A stretch of DNA of 64,000 nt from Pristionchus mayeri (lineage: Eukaryota; Nematoda; Chromadorea; Rhabditida; Neodiplogasteridae), in assembly GCA_036245805.1 (NCBI GenBank), contig BTRK01000003.1, forward strand, positions 31,947,215 through 32,011,214, given 5' to 3'. The notes beneath the pieces are model-generated. The model did not search any database. It worked only from the letters and a program-made list of their open reading frames with translations, and was not told the origin of the DNA. Position numbers and translations under genes: made by a program. Below are positions 46,901 through 59,963 of the stretch, in pieces. The stretch's first letter is position 1, and each line of letters starts with the position of its first letter.

Positions 46901-48196
46901 GGAATGAATCAAATCAGAACTCCATTCTAACTTGCTGCTGTATGTTTGTATTTTTCCCACATGCGCCTACCAGTTACTGCCAGCTATATAATATTGTACA
47001 TAAGGCGATTGATCTAATCTCTGATTCCCCTAGTCGCACATACCTAAATTCTACGTGTTTATTTTTCTCACTTATTTATTTTTGTTTATTGCAGTATGAA
47101 GTTGATCTCGTGCAAGCACTGCAAATTCATTGCGAAGAATCGCGCGACGATGGACGAGCACGTGGTCGAGTGAGTTGTGCGGAATTTTGATGAAAACAGT
47201 GCAAAAAATTGGGGAAATGCGTTTTCTCAGCAACCCGTAGTGCGAGTGCTTCATGGGTTGCATGTATTTGAAGTTATACAGAGGCCGCAATTGATTTGCA
47301 TCCATCAGCAGTTAAAAACAAATGGACAAATTCAGTTACTAGTTTTGCATTTCGTTAATAGCCTTTATTCATGGCTTTGTAGGAGAACTCAATTCCACTG
47401 GGAAACATGTACGATTTAAAAATACTTATTATAACCTATTGGTTGATTCAGGAATCACCCGGAGCACGCTCTCATGGACGATGAGGACGACGGACTTCCG
47501 ACGACGAGCGAGTCCCCTGATGAAGAGCACAATCAGGGTAAGCAGGGGGCACTGGGCACGGTAGGGGTACGGTATGGGGTGGGTTACACAAGGAATACGA
47601 GAGGTGTTTTTGAGTTTCCGGGGATAATTTAGCGATGACACCAAATATTCTAAGAAACTAATTTTAGCCATGAACGGATCTGCCTCTCGCCGTAACGGAA
47701 AGACGGCTGCAGCAACTCCAAGAGTAAGGAGATTAATTGAATTATCGATTTTTCACTAACCTGTTATCGATTTGTTGCCCACTTCGTTAGCATTGCATGG
47801 CTGCTGATTGCTAAAACAGTTTGCCGTGTGCAGTGACAATTAACAACTAATAACTACGGTAGAAATGTCACTAATTGATTGTGATTAGACTGCGTTCAAA
47901 TGCTCACAATCATCTACATCCGGACTACTAATACATCTGGTAACCGAATGCTTGATCAGCTCGCTTGAATGTAGTCGTGGTGCGGTGGTGAAACTTTGAT
48001 CTACCATCTATGATCTCCGATCTCCGATCTTTGAACTTTGCTCTCTATACTATCCCCTCCTTCAGCCTTCTCACACTAGCACGCATGCAACAGTGGTGAA
48101 ACAGCAGCTGATTATTGATATTAAAATGATTAAATCTAATATTTTCAGACCAGACAGACTGGAGAGATGCGTCGTATGCTCGGCATCGCTGATTGA
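34996..48196 (+). CDS. Six-finger C2H2-type zinc-finger protein, 836 aa, 29 exons
   Basis: Exons: 34996-35106, 35164-35277, 37227-37319, 40284-40400, 40479-40520, 40597-40633, 40777-40838, 40949-41031, 41170-41199, 41254-41365, 41548-41611, 41826-41923, 42038-42196, 42318-42462, 42621-42745, 44233-44293, 44451-44521, 44662-44730, 44929-45026, 45285-45384, 45627-45731, 45946-46038, 46199-46247, 46533-46621, 46753-46871, 47095-47169, 47452-47537, 47668-47723, 48149-48196. All phases agree. Fingers (CX2CX12HX2-4H) lie near residues 290-315 (CPMC), 424-447 (CRQC), 486-506 (CRRC), 545-567 (CPYC), 576-595 (CSTC) and 755-776 (CKHC). The N-terminus is Ser/Thr/Pro-rich, followed by a helical segment (residues 38-106). 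Exon 14 codes an alanine run. Residues about 664-748 are strongly acidic. It is likely a nuclear nucleic-acid-binding regulator; the family is not recognised. Two donors are weak (GTCAGT after exon 4, GTTGGT after exon 13). Copies of many exons litter both flanks. Confidence 0.85.
35863..35889 (+). repeat. 27-base poly-C tract
   Basis: An uninterrupted run of 27 C. The opposite strand is a G run able to form G-quadruplex structure. Similar shorter runs lie at about 36911, 37629, 37739, 38562, 38738 and 42757. Confidence 0.95.
36440..36960 (+). repeat. Diverged tandem repeat of about 200 bp, 2.5 units
   Basis: Units begin with AAGATACGCATCGACTGG, GATACGCATGAGTCGGGG and ATATGCACTAGCCGGCG. Each is followed by GCTCGAAATCACC, and the first two also share a GTGCATTAGG-type block and GGAGGGGAATTTTG. 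Confidence 0.7.
37320..40283 (+). other. Intron 3 of the zinc-finger gene
   Basis: This is the longest intron (2.96 kb). It contains several G runs, a block at 38130-38215 resembling the start of intron 2 (35275-35365: GCGGCGACGTTTGC, TTCAATCGATATC), and long purine/pyrimidine-biased frames on both strands. The largest is antisense (38930-40366). Part of it (40079-40170) is copied at 54195-54290. Confidence 0.6.
42824..42884. repeat. 61-bp near-perfect hairpin in intron 15
   Basis: CACTCCACTACTTTT...TATTCACAC is followed immediately by its inverse, GTGTGAATA...AAAAGTAGTGGAGTG, with one mismatch and one spacer base. It resembles a tiny foldback MITE. Confidence 0.8.
42929..44219 (-). mobile_element. 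Intact maT-type (DD37D) Tc1/mariner transposon in intron 15
   Basis: The element is 1291 bp with perfect 27-bp inverted ends (CAGGGTGTCCAAAAAGTATT...), flanked by TA at 42927-42928 and 44220-44221. It sits between exons 15 and 16 in antisense orientation. Perfect ends and an uninterrupted transposase suggest a recent insertion. Confidence 0.95.
43050..44078 (-). CDS. maT-family transposase, 342 aa
   Basis: It cuts and joins the ends of the surrounding element. The N-terminal half has a helix-turn-helix region (about residues 8-50, with SIRRKLRISRMTVYRTISRF), a GRPKT motif near residue 60, and a second helix-turn-helix near 75-110. The catalytic triad is Asp in VYSDEKLF (about residue 146), Asp in FQQDSAPAH (about 241), and Asp in SPDLNPLDFSIW exactly 37 residues later, which is the DD37D signature. 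Length is normal for the family and no stop or frameshift is present. It is the only gene of the element. Confidence 0.93.
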   Translation of the reverse strand: MVRPNRYRQTIINLWTLGDPPDSIRRKLRISRMTVYRTISRFKQLGTAKDRPRSGRPKTALTQKNRRIVEKRVNRNAKRSIRKMAKDLKISKGSVCAIVHSLLKSYPYKMRKGHGLTDVHKQKRLERCKLLLQRADRGEHLTTVYSDEKLFSVEEVYNSQNTRIIAKSPQQADARGRTISRIAHPQALMVWAGVCSTGKTPLVFVDPGVKINKEYYTRAILQKALLPWSRSHFKGARWTFQQDSAPAHSAKVTQAWCRAHLPDFISSEEWPSNSPDLNPLDFSIWSVLEKEACSTRHKNRDSLKAALLKAWEKIDVPYLRAVIDSVPRRLREVIAANGGQIE

Positions 48197-49425
48197 GTCT
48201 CGCAGAGAAGACTACCGTAATCTACTACAGCACTACCGTATTCTTACCGTATTCAAGTTACCACACTTGACCACAATGCTTTTCATTTTGTCATACGTTT
48301 CTCTATTCTGTCTTATTTCGTGGTATAATTCGGTTCATTTTGTTGCTCTTTTCACTATGTATCGAGATGTGTTTTGCTTTAGCCCACGATTTCGAAAATG
48401 AAAACACTTTAAATCGCGTTCCAGCCAGCTTTAGTCCCTACTTTCATCGACACTTGATCTTAGCGCATAATTGTCTTATCAGGTTGACTCACTTTCAATA
48501 GTTTTCTCCTTACTTTCATTCCTTGCTTATTCTGATATATTGTACATGCGTCTACATGCGTTCGCGTTTGCTCCAAGCTCATATGTTAATAACCTTGCTT
48601 CAGTTGTTCGTTAACCTCGCGTGCGAAAGTCGCAAATTTGGATAAATAATATTTTCGATAATTTACATTAATTCTTAATTTAATTATATTGCTCACACAA
48701 GATTTGAAAATAATTAACTGGAATGGTTGTTGAACCATGAAAGCTATTTAATAGGATCAATTAGGACGCGTTTTTCATTGGTATTGAAAAACGGAGTGGC
48801 ATTGTTGTTGAAGTTGCACTCATGGTTTATCGACTCTGTGAAACATTGATTCAAAATGTTGATCTTGATTTCATTGTTTTCTCCTCTGCAGAACAATTCC
48901 TACATATTTAGACATTGGGGCAATTGTTTGTTGCATGATGCGTTTTAAAAATATTTACTAGAAATATGAATGAAATCTAGGGTTACACGTGCTTGTAGCT
49001 ATGGTAGTACCCAATTTTTGACTAGTAGGTGCAAAGCTGAACCAGTATACCTCACAACTACTCATAGATTGACCTCACTAGAGTCATAGGAGCGAAACTG
49101 TCATCCCTTTTCTCGCGAGTTTGAAATGTTTTCGCCCTTTCTCGGTGGAACCTAGTCGAGTTTAGTCTAGTTTAGTTTCGCTGCTCGAGAGCGCAGAATA
49201 GACCCTTCACTCTCACTTTCAAAGCCGCCGGATTTTGCGTTTTGCACGATTTTCGAGTGGCCCGATTATTCAGACTCTAGTCGAGTCTTTGTATCGAAGC
49301 ATTGACTGAATCAATTCAATTTTCTCAACCCTAATTCAGTTTGTCGACTTTTTGAATCATTTAACGTACATTTGTATTTTCATTGCTTCCGAAGCAAGAC
49401 TACGTCAGCATGAATAACGATTGAT
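48197..49425. other. No gene seen (3' region of the zinc-finger gene)
   Basis: AT-rich DNA with no supported coding region. No canonical AATAAA close behind the stop codon was identified. Confidence 0.4.
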
Positions 49426-49429
49426 TTAA

Positions 49430-50818
49430 GAGACCCTCCACCAGAGAACGTAACAGGTCCACGGATGGCTAAAAATTCGATAATTCCCAAACTTTTTTTT
49501 CTGAAGTGTAGGCCCCGAGTGCTGATTGACGGCCGCAATAAGTAAGGCTGGGGGTCGATTTTAAAAATGTTTCAGGTACCTCCCATTTTTAGGGTCGAAA
49601 AAGTCGATATCTCAGAATGACATGACATATAGATTTTCAGGTGTATTTTCACTCGTAGAAATCGAATTTTGACATCGGTATGCTAAAAAATGCGAAATAA
49701 AAAAGTTTTTGTCAAAAAACGCATTTTTTGATCATTTTTTTGCGATTTTCATAAATTTATAAATTCGTGCGCAGATTTTCAATACGATTTTTAGAACCTA
49801 CTCATGAAAATGAAAATTAAATAAGAATAAGAAAATCAAATTTTTAAAAATGATGATTTTTGAGATATGACGTCCCAAAGCTCGATTTTGGGTCCAAATT
49901 GTCAAATATGCCTCCATGTAGAATGCTTAATTTTTACCCCCGTCTTTTCAAATAGCTTAAAAACGTGTATGAATGACTAGTAGTATCATTTCCATCATTC
50001 CTGATGAAAATAAGACTGATTAAAATGGAATTTTGAAAACCTCCAAAATTGGAATTTCGAAAATATCCAAAAAGTGTGAAAAATCGTAACAACGCTAAAA
50101 CATTTTTCTGAGTGTTCTCTTATGAAAATTCGGTTTCTACGAGTACAAATACAATAGAAAACATATTTTGCCCACGTTATTGAGAAGTCGATATTTTTGG
50201 TCTCGACTGAGCCCGAAAAAAATTACATTTTAAATTTTGTGTTTGTTATGCTCTGATGACGATAAAATATAATGTTTATGGCCAATGTAGACATTCTGAA
50301 GTGTTTTCGGCAAATTAGAGACGTAGGCGATAAAAATTAAGCTTTCTACATGGAAGCATATTTGACAATTTGCCCCCAAAATCGAGCTTTGGGGCGTCAT
50401 ATCTCAAAAATCATCATTTTTAAAAATCTGTTTTTCTTATCGGATATACATTTTCATGAGTAGATTCTAAAAATCGTATTGAAAATCTGCGCACGAATTT
50501 ATAAATTTATGAAAATCGCAAAAAAATGATCAAAAAATGCGTTTTTTGACAAAAACTTTTTTATTTCGCATTTTTTAGCATACCGATGTCAAAATTCGAT
50601 TTCTACGAGTGAAAATACACCTGAAAATCTATATGTCATGTCATTCTGAGATATCGACTTTTTCGACCCCATTTTTAAAATCGACCCCCAGTCTTACTTA
50701 TTGCGGCCGTCAATCAGCACTCGGGGCCTACACTTCAGAAAAAAAGTTTGAGAATTATCGAATTTTTAGCCATCCGTGGGCCCCTGCATAGTTCTTACGT
50801 TCTCTCGTGGATGGTCTC
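49430..50818. mobile_element. Palindromic TTAA-flanked element next to GALT (1389 bp)
   Basis: Arms 49430-about 49930 and 50340-50818 are inverted, with ends GAGACCMTCCACSAGAGAACG. TTAA lies at 49426-49429 and 50819-50822. A non-palindromic core of about 410 bp contains no recognised frame. The right end lies only 31 bases before the GALT start codon. Confidence 0.85.
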
Positions 50819-50849
50819 TTAAACGATGAATGTATTTGTTTCAGTGCAG

Positions 50850-53930
<3,081 letters not shown>

Positions 53931-54148
53931 AGGAATGAAGAAAGGGAAAGGAATTTCAAGTATCCGAATTGGGTTATTACTCATTGTAGGTAAAGATTGT
54001 ACAATAGAGGATATTTTCTTATAAATGCTTTCATTTTTCTATGCTATGGATAAATTGTTTTGAAGTGACCTGGTCAAATCACAAACCTGACAGGACATAT
54101 GTGAAATACTCTTTTAATTCTTCAATGTGAGTGTGATAGGGCTTTTTC

Positions 54149-54154
54149 AATAAA
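54149..54154 (+). terminator. Likely polyadenylation signal of GALT
   Basis: AATAAA lies 219 bases after the GALT stop codon, in a T-rich context. Confidence 0.5.
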
Positions 54155-54174
54155 ATAAGCAGTAACATCTCTAA

Positions 54175-54333
54175 ATGAAGCATGAGAGGAAAGATGGAAG
54201 GCATAATGAGGAATCGAGCGAACCCGGCAATCGTGGGCTACGGAGGGGAACCAAAGAGGGGATGCTTGGCTGGAGAGTAATAGTCGTGGAGGATTCGACG
54301 TTATAAAATATTCTTAACCATGCACTTCGGCGA
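54175..54333 (+). pseudogene. Copy of zinc-finger-gene intron 3 and part of exon 4
   Basis: ATAATGAGGAATCGAGCG and GGGNACCAAAGAGGGGA match 40085-40150. The last bases, CATGCACTTCGGCGA, match the exon 4 end (CATGTACTTTGGCGA). Homology breaks at a transposon and resumes at 56756. Confidence 0.75.
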
Positions 54334-56755
54334 CTCTGGTCTGAGTCGCCAACTAGGCCAGCTAGTCGAGGGGGGCGGAGCGAGCTCCCGCTAGTTGTCC
54401 ACCTAGTCGCCCAAGGAGGGGAAGGGAGCAAATATCCGCCTAGTTGGCCACCTAGTCACCTCGCCTAGTTGTCCAACTAGTCGTATACAAGCGCGCGCAA
54501 GACGCGCTCAAATAGGGAAGTACGCGCTCGTTGCGACCGTCCTTTCCCTCTTCAAAATATTTGTTGTTATTTTAGCTGTCAATCGTTACATATAGGCCAG
54601 CCTGTCGTTTTGTCTCTAGGTTAAAAACCCCGTATCGTCAGCAAATCCATTTCGCTTTAAAAAAATAATTAAATCCTTCGATTACCGCTATATTCTCATT
54701 CTTTGTTGCAGTACTTTGTCGTTTTTACTCTCAGAATTATGTTTCATATAAATGTACAAAATTGCAGAATCCGTTTGCGCGTATATTATGTTCGTGATTT
54801 AATAAAGTTATGTCAAGAACTCTAAAAAGAAGTGGATAATATATTGCCGATAACTTCAGTGGGTTATTTTCTTATTATTTAACACTGTTCAGGAGAAGAA
54901 AGTATTGAATATGCTATTTTCTAAGCTATTGGAGATGGCGAGATAAACGGTACGTTGTTTTTGTCTCGATTTCTAAGCGTGTGCATTTTTGAGGCCCCTG
55001 CCGAGGAGGCTATTTATGCAAACAATGTAAGGAGAGCGGGAATAACAAGGAAAATGACTTTAAGTGAGTGAATTAAATTAATAGTATGCTATTTCCGCAT
55101 TACGGCATATTCTAGTCATGGCGTAAACTGGAAATGACGTTGCTTGTACTAGGCAAAGTTAACCATCTCTTTATTTATGCATCGAAATATTGCGTTTCTA
55201 CATGCTCATAAACTTGCTGAATGTGTTTTGATTGCTGAGTAAAATGCGACGCTACAATTGGCCAATTCTTTCCATTCAATACATCTAAGTATTACTGTTC
55301 TCCGTTCGGGAAACCCCGACAACTCATAAAAAATCCTGAGGGCTTTCAGAAAAAACGGATTTCATTTAGAGACATAAAAGGACCTTCAGAAAATTCCCCC
55401 CCTCAGAATTTTGCCCTCAGAATTTTCGGATGACCGTCTGAAATTTCTGAGTGCCGTCGAAATGTTTCTTAAGGTCGTCCGAATTTTCGGAAGGTGTTCA
55501 GAAATTCCTGAAGAATGTCAGAAATTTTTGCAGCCCATCAGATACTTCTGAAGGCAGTCTGATAATTCTGAGTGCAGTAGAAATTTTTAAAACGATCTCA
55601 GTATTTCCTGAAGTTTGTCAGAACTTTCTGAAGACTATCAGGTTTTTCTGAAGGTCGTCTGATTTTTTTCTGGAGACCGTCTGAAAATCTATATCACATC
55701 TTAAATAGCTCAAAATTCACTCTTTGTACAGCTACGGTGACAAGATTACGGTAGTCATAATGCTGGATTACTGTAGGCAACGTGTGGTATCATATCTGAG
55801 CTTTACCCGACATTACTCCAAACCCGCAGTTACGGACACAATCCATGATGCGCCCACCTCCATTAGGTCCCTCAGTACGGGACAAAAATGGCCGCCACAG
55901 CTGGGAACGTACGGGCACAGGCCACTCATTCGATAGCCCAATGCATACTGCGTAAACTCCGAATTTTGAGCCGTGCGATTTCCACATTTGTTGGGGGAAA
56001 ATGAGCCGAATTTAAGCGCTGTTCAAATTGATATTTACACAAAATGAACTACATAGATAGTCGGAGATAGTCAAAAAATCAGCAGGAGTCAGTACGCGTG
56101 TAATGATCGTTTATTTTTCACCAGAACGGAGAAAACTGCTCTAAAATAAGGAGATTCCGTGATCCGACCCGGTAAATTGAGCTCCAAAATGAAGCACATA
56201 AGGATACTTTGGGAATGTCAGGCATGCTCCTAAAACCGGCTCATTTGACGATTTTTCCACTATTCCCATGGTCAGCTCGATTCACCCGTGAGGGGGGTGA
56301 TTTTCCCACTCGTGCTTACACTATGTAATGGTCGGCTATATTGATTTCGTTTTTTGATGTTATGCACATGTTTGTTTCGACGTTGTTAATGATTCCAGTC
56401 TCCCAATGTATTGTTCTTGTATCCACTATTATTATTTAACCGTTCGGGATGAATAAAGCCTGATTCCATGCTTATCGTACTGTTTATTGGTGAATTCCAT
56501 GAGGTGGTGAAGGAGGACGAAGGAACTGGGACGAGCCGGGGCCGGGAGAAAGCAAGGGACGATTTTTCTTGCAGTACCTCCCGGGGCGAGCGAATGGAGC
56601 GGATCACCTAGTGGGCTGCCTAGTCATCTCGCCTACTAGGCCAGCTAGTCGCGCTAATCGCATAGTGGGCCACCCAGTCGCCCGCCTACTGGAGTACTAG
56701 TCCGGATGCAACTAGGCGGATGACTAGGTGGCCTAGTTGGCGAATCAGACCAGAG
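54334..56755. mobile_element. 2.4-kb inverted-repeat element with subterminal CCTAGTYG repeats
   Basis: Terminal inverted repeats read CTCTGGTCTGAKTCGCCAAC. Each end (54340-54490 and 56605-56745) carries many copies of CCTAGTYG/CAACTAGG-type words in both orientations. It splits an exon 4 copy at a known position, so the empty site (CTTYGGCGATGGAG) gives a 2-bp GA duplication or none. No transposase is recognised inside. Dense subterminal repeats usually serve as transposase-binding sites. Confidence 0.75.
55330..55690 (+). repeat. Degenerate tandem repeat of about 33 bp
   Basis: About ten units of the pattern GTCWGAAATTTCTGAAG with changing spacers run through this part of the 2.4-kb element. 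Confidence 0.65.
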
Positions 56756-57010
56756 GATGGAGCGGATTGAGACGATAATTTGACTCAATTACCGTAGTCT
56801 TGAGGGATCGGTAACTGAATTTAATGAAAATAGCTGATAGCATTAAATATTTGATTGCAATGTGCGCTCGCCCCCCTGGTTGGCGAGCAAATGCACAGCA
56901 GATGAGTAGATTACGCTACATTTGACGGTTGTCTTGATCGATAAATTGATCGTTGTGAATTATCGATTGCAGTTCCCGCTGTTCCGAAATTAGGATCCTG
57001 CTGCCGATGG
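56756..57010 (+). pseudogene. Copies of zinc-finger-gene exons 4 (end), 5 and 6
   Basis: GAGACGATAAT (exon 4 end), intron 4 with ATTTGATTGCA, a decayed exon 5 (GTGCGCTCGCCCCCCTGG, near 56861-56905) and exon 6 (56972-57008) follow in gene order. Exon 6 reads FPLFRN and then TAG. Confidence 0.8.
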
Positions 57011-57214
57011 TGGGTATTTTTAGGTGTGGGAAATCACAATTAGGAATCGAACCCAGCAATTGGTTGTTACGAAGAGGGAATTTTGGGTAGAATAGGCAGG
57101 TTAATGATTGCGGCCAGCTTCTTGAACTCAGAAAAATCATTCTTGAACTCAGAAAAAATGTCCTCTTTACATGCAGTCCATTCTCGTGTTGAACAGTGTT
57201 GAACTTGTTCTTAT

Positions 57215-57260
57215 CAGCATCTATCCACTCGAGTCCTAAATGGAATAGGACTGCAGAGGT
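57215..57260 (+). pseudogene. Fragment of zinc-finger-gene exon 13
   Basis: CATCTATCCACTCGAGTCCT, AAATGGAATAGGACTGCAGAGG resembles the SILSTRPLNGFGQQR part of exon 13. The match is short and decayed. Confidence 0.5.
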
Positions 57261-57444
57261 ATGAGTGAGGGGAAGTAAAATGAGAGAAGTATATCGGGAT
57301 ATTTTCCTACGATGCAACAAATGATTGTTAACAAGTTAATGGGAACAATACTTTCCGTGTTTCACCAAGTAATCTAGTTTGAAAGTTCCTCAACTACTCA
57401 ATATTCCGTGCTCTTCGGTTGCAAACATAATAATTCCACATTTC

Positions 57445-57512
57445 ACGGTGACGAAGACAAGACACAACTCGACAAGACGACTGCATCAAACAATGTGGAC
57501 AAGGAAGGACGT
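57445..57512 (+). pseudogene. Copy of zinc-finger-gene exon 11
   Basis: GACGAAGACAAGACACAACTCG and GTGGACAAGGAAGGACGTG match exon 11 and its donor start, with substitutions. Confidence 0.75.
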
Positions 57513-58816
57513 GTACTACTATTGAAGTTTAGAAACTCAGTATCAGCATCACATTTTTTCCAGGTTTCGCGTTTTACTTGGTGTAGTGTAATTCTTCGTT
57601 CGTATCGTGCTGAATGACAAATGGATATTATTGAGCTATCGTTTTTGCGACATTTTCATACGATTTTTTTATCATTTTTAATGTAATATCTGTCACTTTC
57701 TCTTATACTCCCAACGTCAGCTTGAGATGGCCTAGGACTGCTGCAGCATAAGAATGAGTGGCCGGGATTTGTACAACAGCATGAGGAGAGCGCTCAATTG
57801 TGGAAGGAAAATCACAGTCACAACACCTCTTTTGCCTCACAACGCCTCTTTGCCGAATGCAGCCAAGGTGACTGCGGCTGATGTGACATGTGAGAGTTTC
57901 GATTTTTTAATTGTTGACTTGAACTTGGTGTACAAATCGATTCAACTGATTAACAACTTTTGTTGAAACACATTTCTACGAAACGCATTTCTAAGTTTAA
58001 AGGAAAAATTTGAAACTACTAATTATGGGACCAACCGAAGAAGTTTTACATTACATTCTTACATCGCGAATAATGCTTCCCCTGCTGGACATTATCGCCT
58101 GTGCCGAGAGTGGGAAAAAATAACTTCTTCTTCTTCCAAGTCTTACAATCCGTACTAGGTGATCTTCTGCTCCTGCAATTCAATTTAAGCAAAAAAATGC
58201 AGTCCATTTTTTTACTGAATAAGCTCACTAAGGTCATGCGTTTTCATGAATTATGTTGAAGTATTTAGACTAGTGCAACGTCACTGTATTCTCTGTTCGA
58301 CCCATCAATCGATTCGGACCGTAGCAACAGACTTTGAGAGATTCGGTATGAATACAAGGATTCGGTACGAAGAAAATACAATCCAATGGAGTAGGCTATT
58401 ATTGTTTTTCTTGGAAAAAACCATGTTTCTTGTATTGGTGTGAAACAATTACATCTGTCAAGTAGCTTTAGTGAATGGCGAAAAGTGCAGTCAACTATTG
58501 ATCGATTATTCCTCGTCAGCTCCGTCTCTGGGGGCAGACTTTGAGGGCAAATTTTGCACAGATAGTCTTCACTCAGCCATCAATGGAATAATACTGCGAC
58601 TACAGAGGTAGGGCTGATGGTAAGGATGAAACAAATGAGGTCAATGAAGTAGTTTTATCCTCCTCTCATTATGTTTTCTCCTTTTATCTAATATCCACTG
58701 TTATCCGTTCACTTGTTCCTGGACGGATCTGCTGCCACCGTCCTGTTCCTATCCAGCAGGTATGTTTTATTGGATTATTAACGGCAGGGAAACGTAGTGA
58801 CATTGTTTGATACAAA
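57513..58816 (+). other. Decayed DNA with weak zinc-finger-gene similarity
   Basis: Short alanine-run and exon-13-like words recur (near 57850, 58540 and 58725), but none can be aligned as a whole exon. No functional gene is seen. Confidence 0.35.
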
Positions 58817-59073
58817 AAAAATAAAGGTGCAACCACGTCAAGCGATTTTACAGAAGTCAGGTGACGTCAACGCCAGGTGGTGTAATGCGGTGAGGCCGAC
58901 TTCTGCTAGGACTACGTATCCCTGCTGTCCAAAGTGCTTCTAGGGAACGTTACCTTTCGCGACCGAGGTTACTTCCAATTTACCGACCCCGGGGGGCTTG
59001 GTCTACCCAGGCGGGGGATCGAACTCGGGACCCTCGTATGACGAGCGGCGCCTCACACCACTGCGCCACCATG
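58817..59073 (-). repeat. tRNA-derived SINE, 257 bp
   Basis: On the minus strand the 5' end contains an RNA polymerase III A box TGGCGCAGTGG (59058-59068) and a B box GTTCGATCCC (59015-59024), spaced as in a tRNA. The 3' end is A/T-rich (CACCTTTATTTTT). Direct repeats GATACAAA flank it at 58809-58816 and 59074-59081. The 3' part recurs at window position 1-78. Confidence 0.85.
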
Positions 59074-59159
59074 GATACAAACGAGTGCTTTAAAGTATCA
59101 ACAGTGAAACGCATTTTAACGGGCACATAAATATGGAAAGCAATTCCGCACCACGTCTC

Positions 59160-59285
59160 GTTCACTATGATGCACTCTCATGGAGGATCTCTCTTACTTC
59201 CCTACTCATTCGAATACAGCCCGTGCAGCAGCGAAGGCAGCTGCAGCTGCTGCGAATGGCGATTCAGGCGCTACGAAGTCATCAA
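59160..59285 (+). pseudogene. Copy of zinc-finger-gene exon 14
   Basis: GCCCGTGCAGCAGCGAAGGC and AGCTGCAGCTGCTGCGAATGG are almost unchanged from exon 14. The upstream half is decayed. Confidence 0.75.
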
Positions 59286-59963
59286 GACTTTGTGAATCTG
59301 TTTCTTCATATTTTGCGCTGAACGAAGCCTCGAACCAATTGCTAAGTTGTTCACCAATGATATTTACATATAAATTGAAACTTGTAGATGCCTCGAGAAA
59401 TGGTAGTTGTTTCACCCGATGGCTATGCAATTTTACGTGTTTCTTTGCGACGCTACTATTAGCATTGAATTTGCACACATTTGTTTACACAAGAGTGAAA
59501 CATACAGCTATCGGGAAGATTAGAATGGGCTGCATTTCTTTCGAATCAGCGCTAATTCCCCTGTTTCAGATCATTACTTGGTTTTACCGTAAAGCAATCT
59601 CTGCACCTCAATGAACGAATGGATGAATGAGTGATATGGACTTACAACAAATTGAAACAAGTTTGGTGATCGCTCGAATTCTCGAGTTGCTAATTGAAAA
59701 TGCTGATCTATCTATTCTGGGCGGTTTTGTGTTGTCGAAGCGATGTATGAGTAAGATCCAAGAGGTATGGTAGTTCATTCCACATTCGAAGAACCAACTA
59801 TTCTCAAATATACTCTGCGTCACGGTGTACAGTTGCAGTACTGGCAAACGTTTTTTAAAAATGTTAGATAAATATTACAGATACTGCGAAACTCAATATA
59901 ATCTTTGGGGATTGAAACTAAACTTCACTAAAGGCTAAATGCTTCACTATTATATTTATTGTA

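Noticed and set aside
59015..59068. Functional tRNA gene
   Set aside because: The A and B boxes are tRNA-like but the sequence does not fold as a full cloverleaf by eye, continues into a 200-bp body, and has target duplications; a SINE explains it better.
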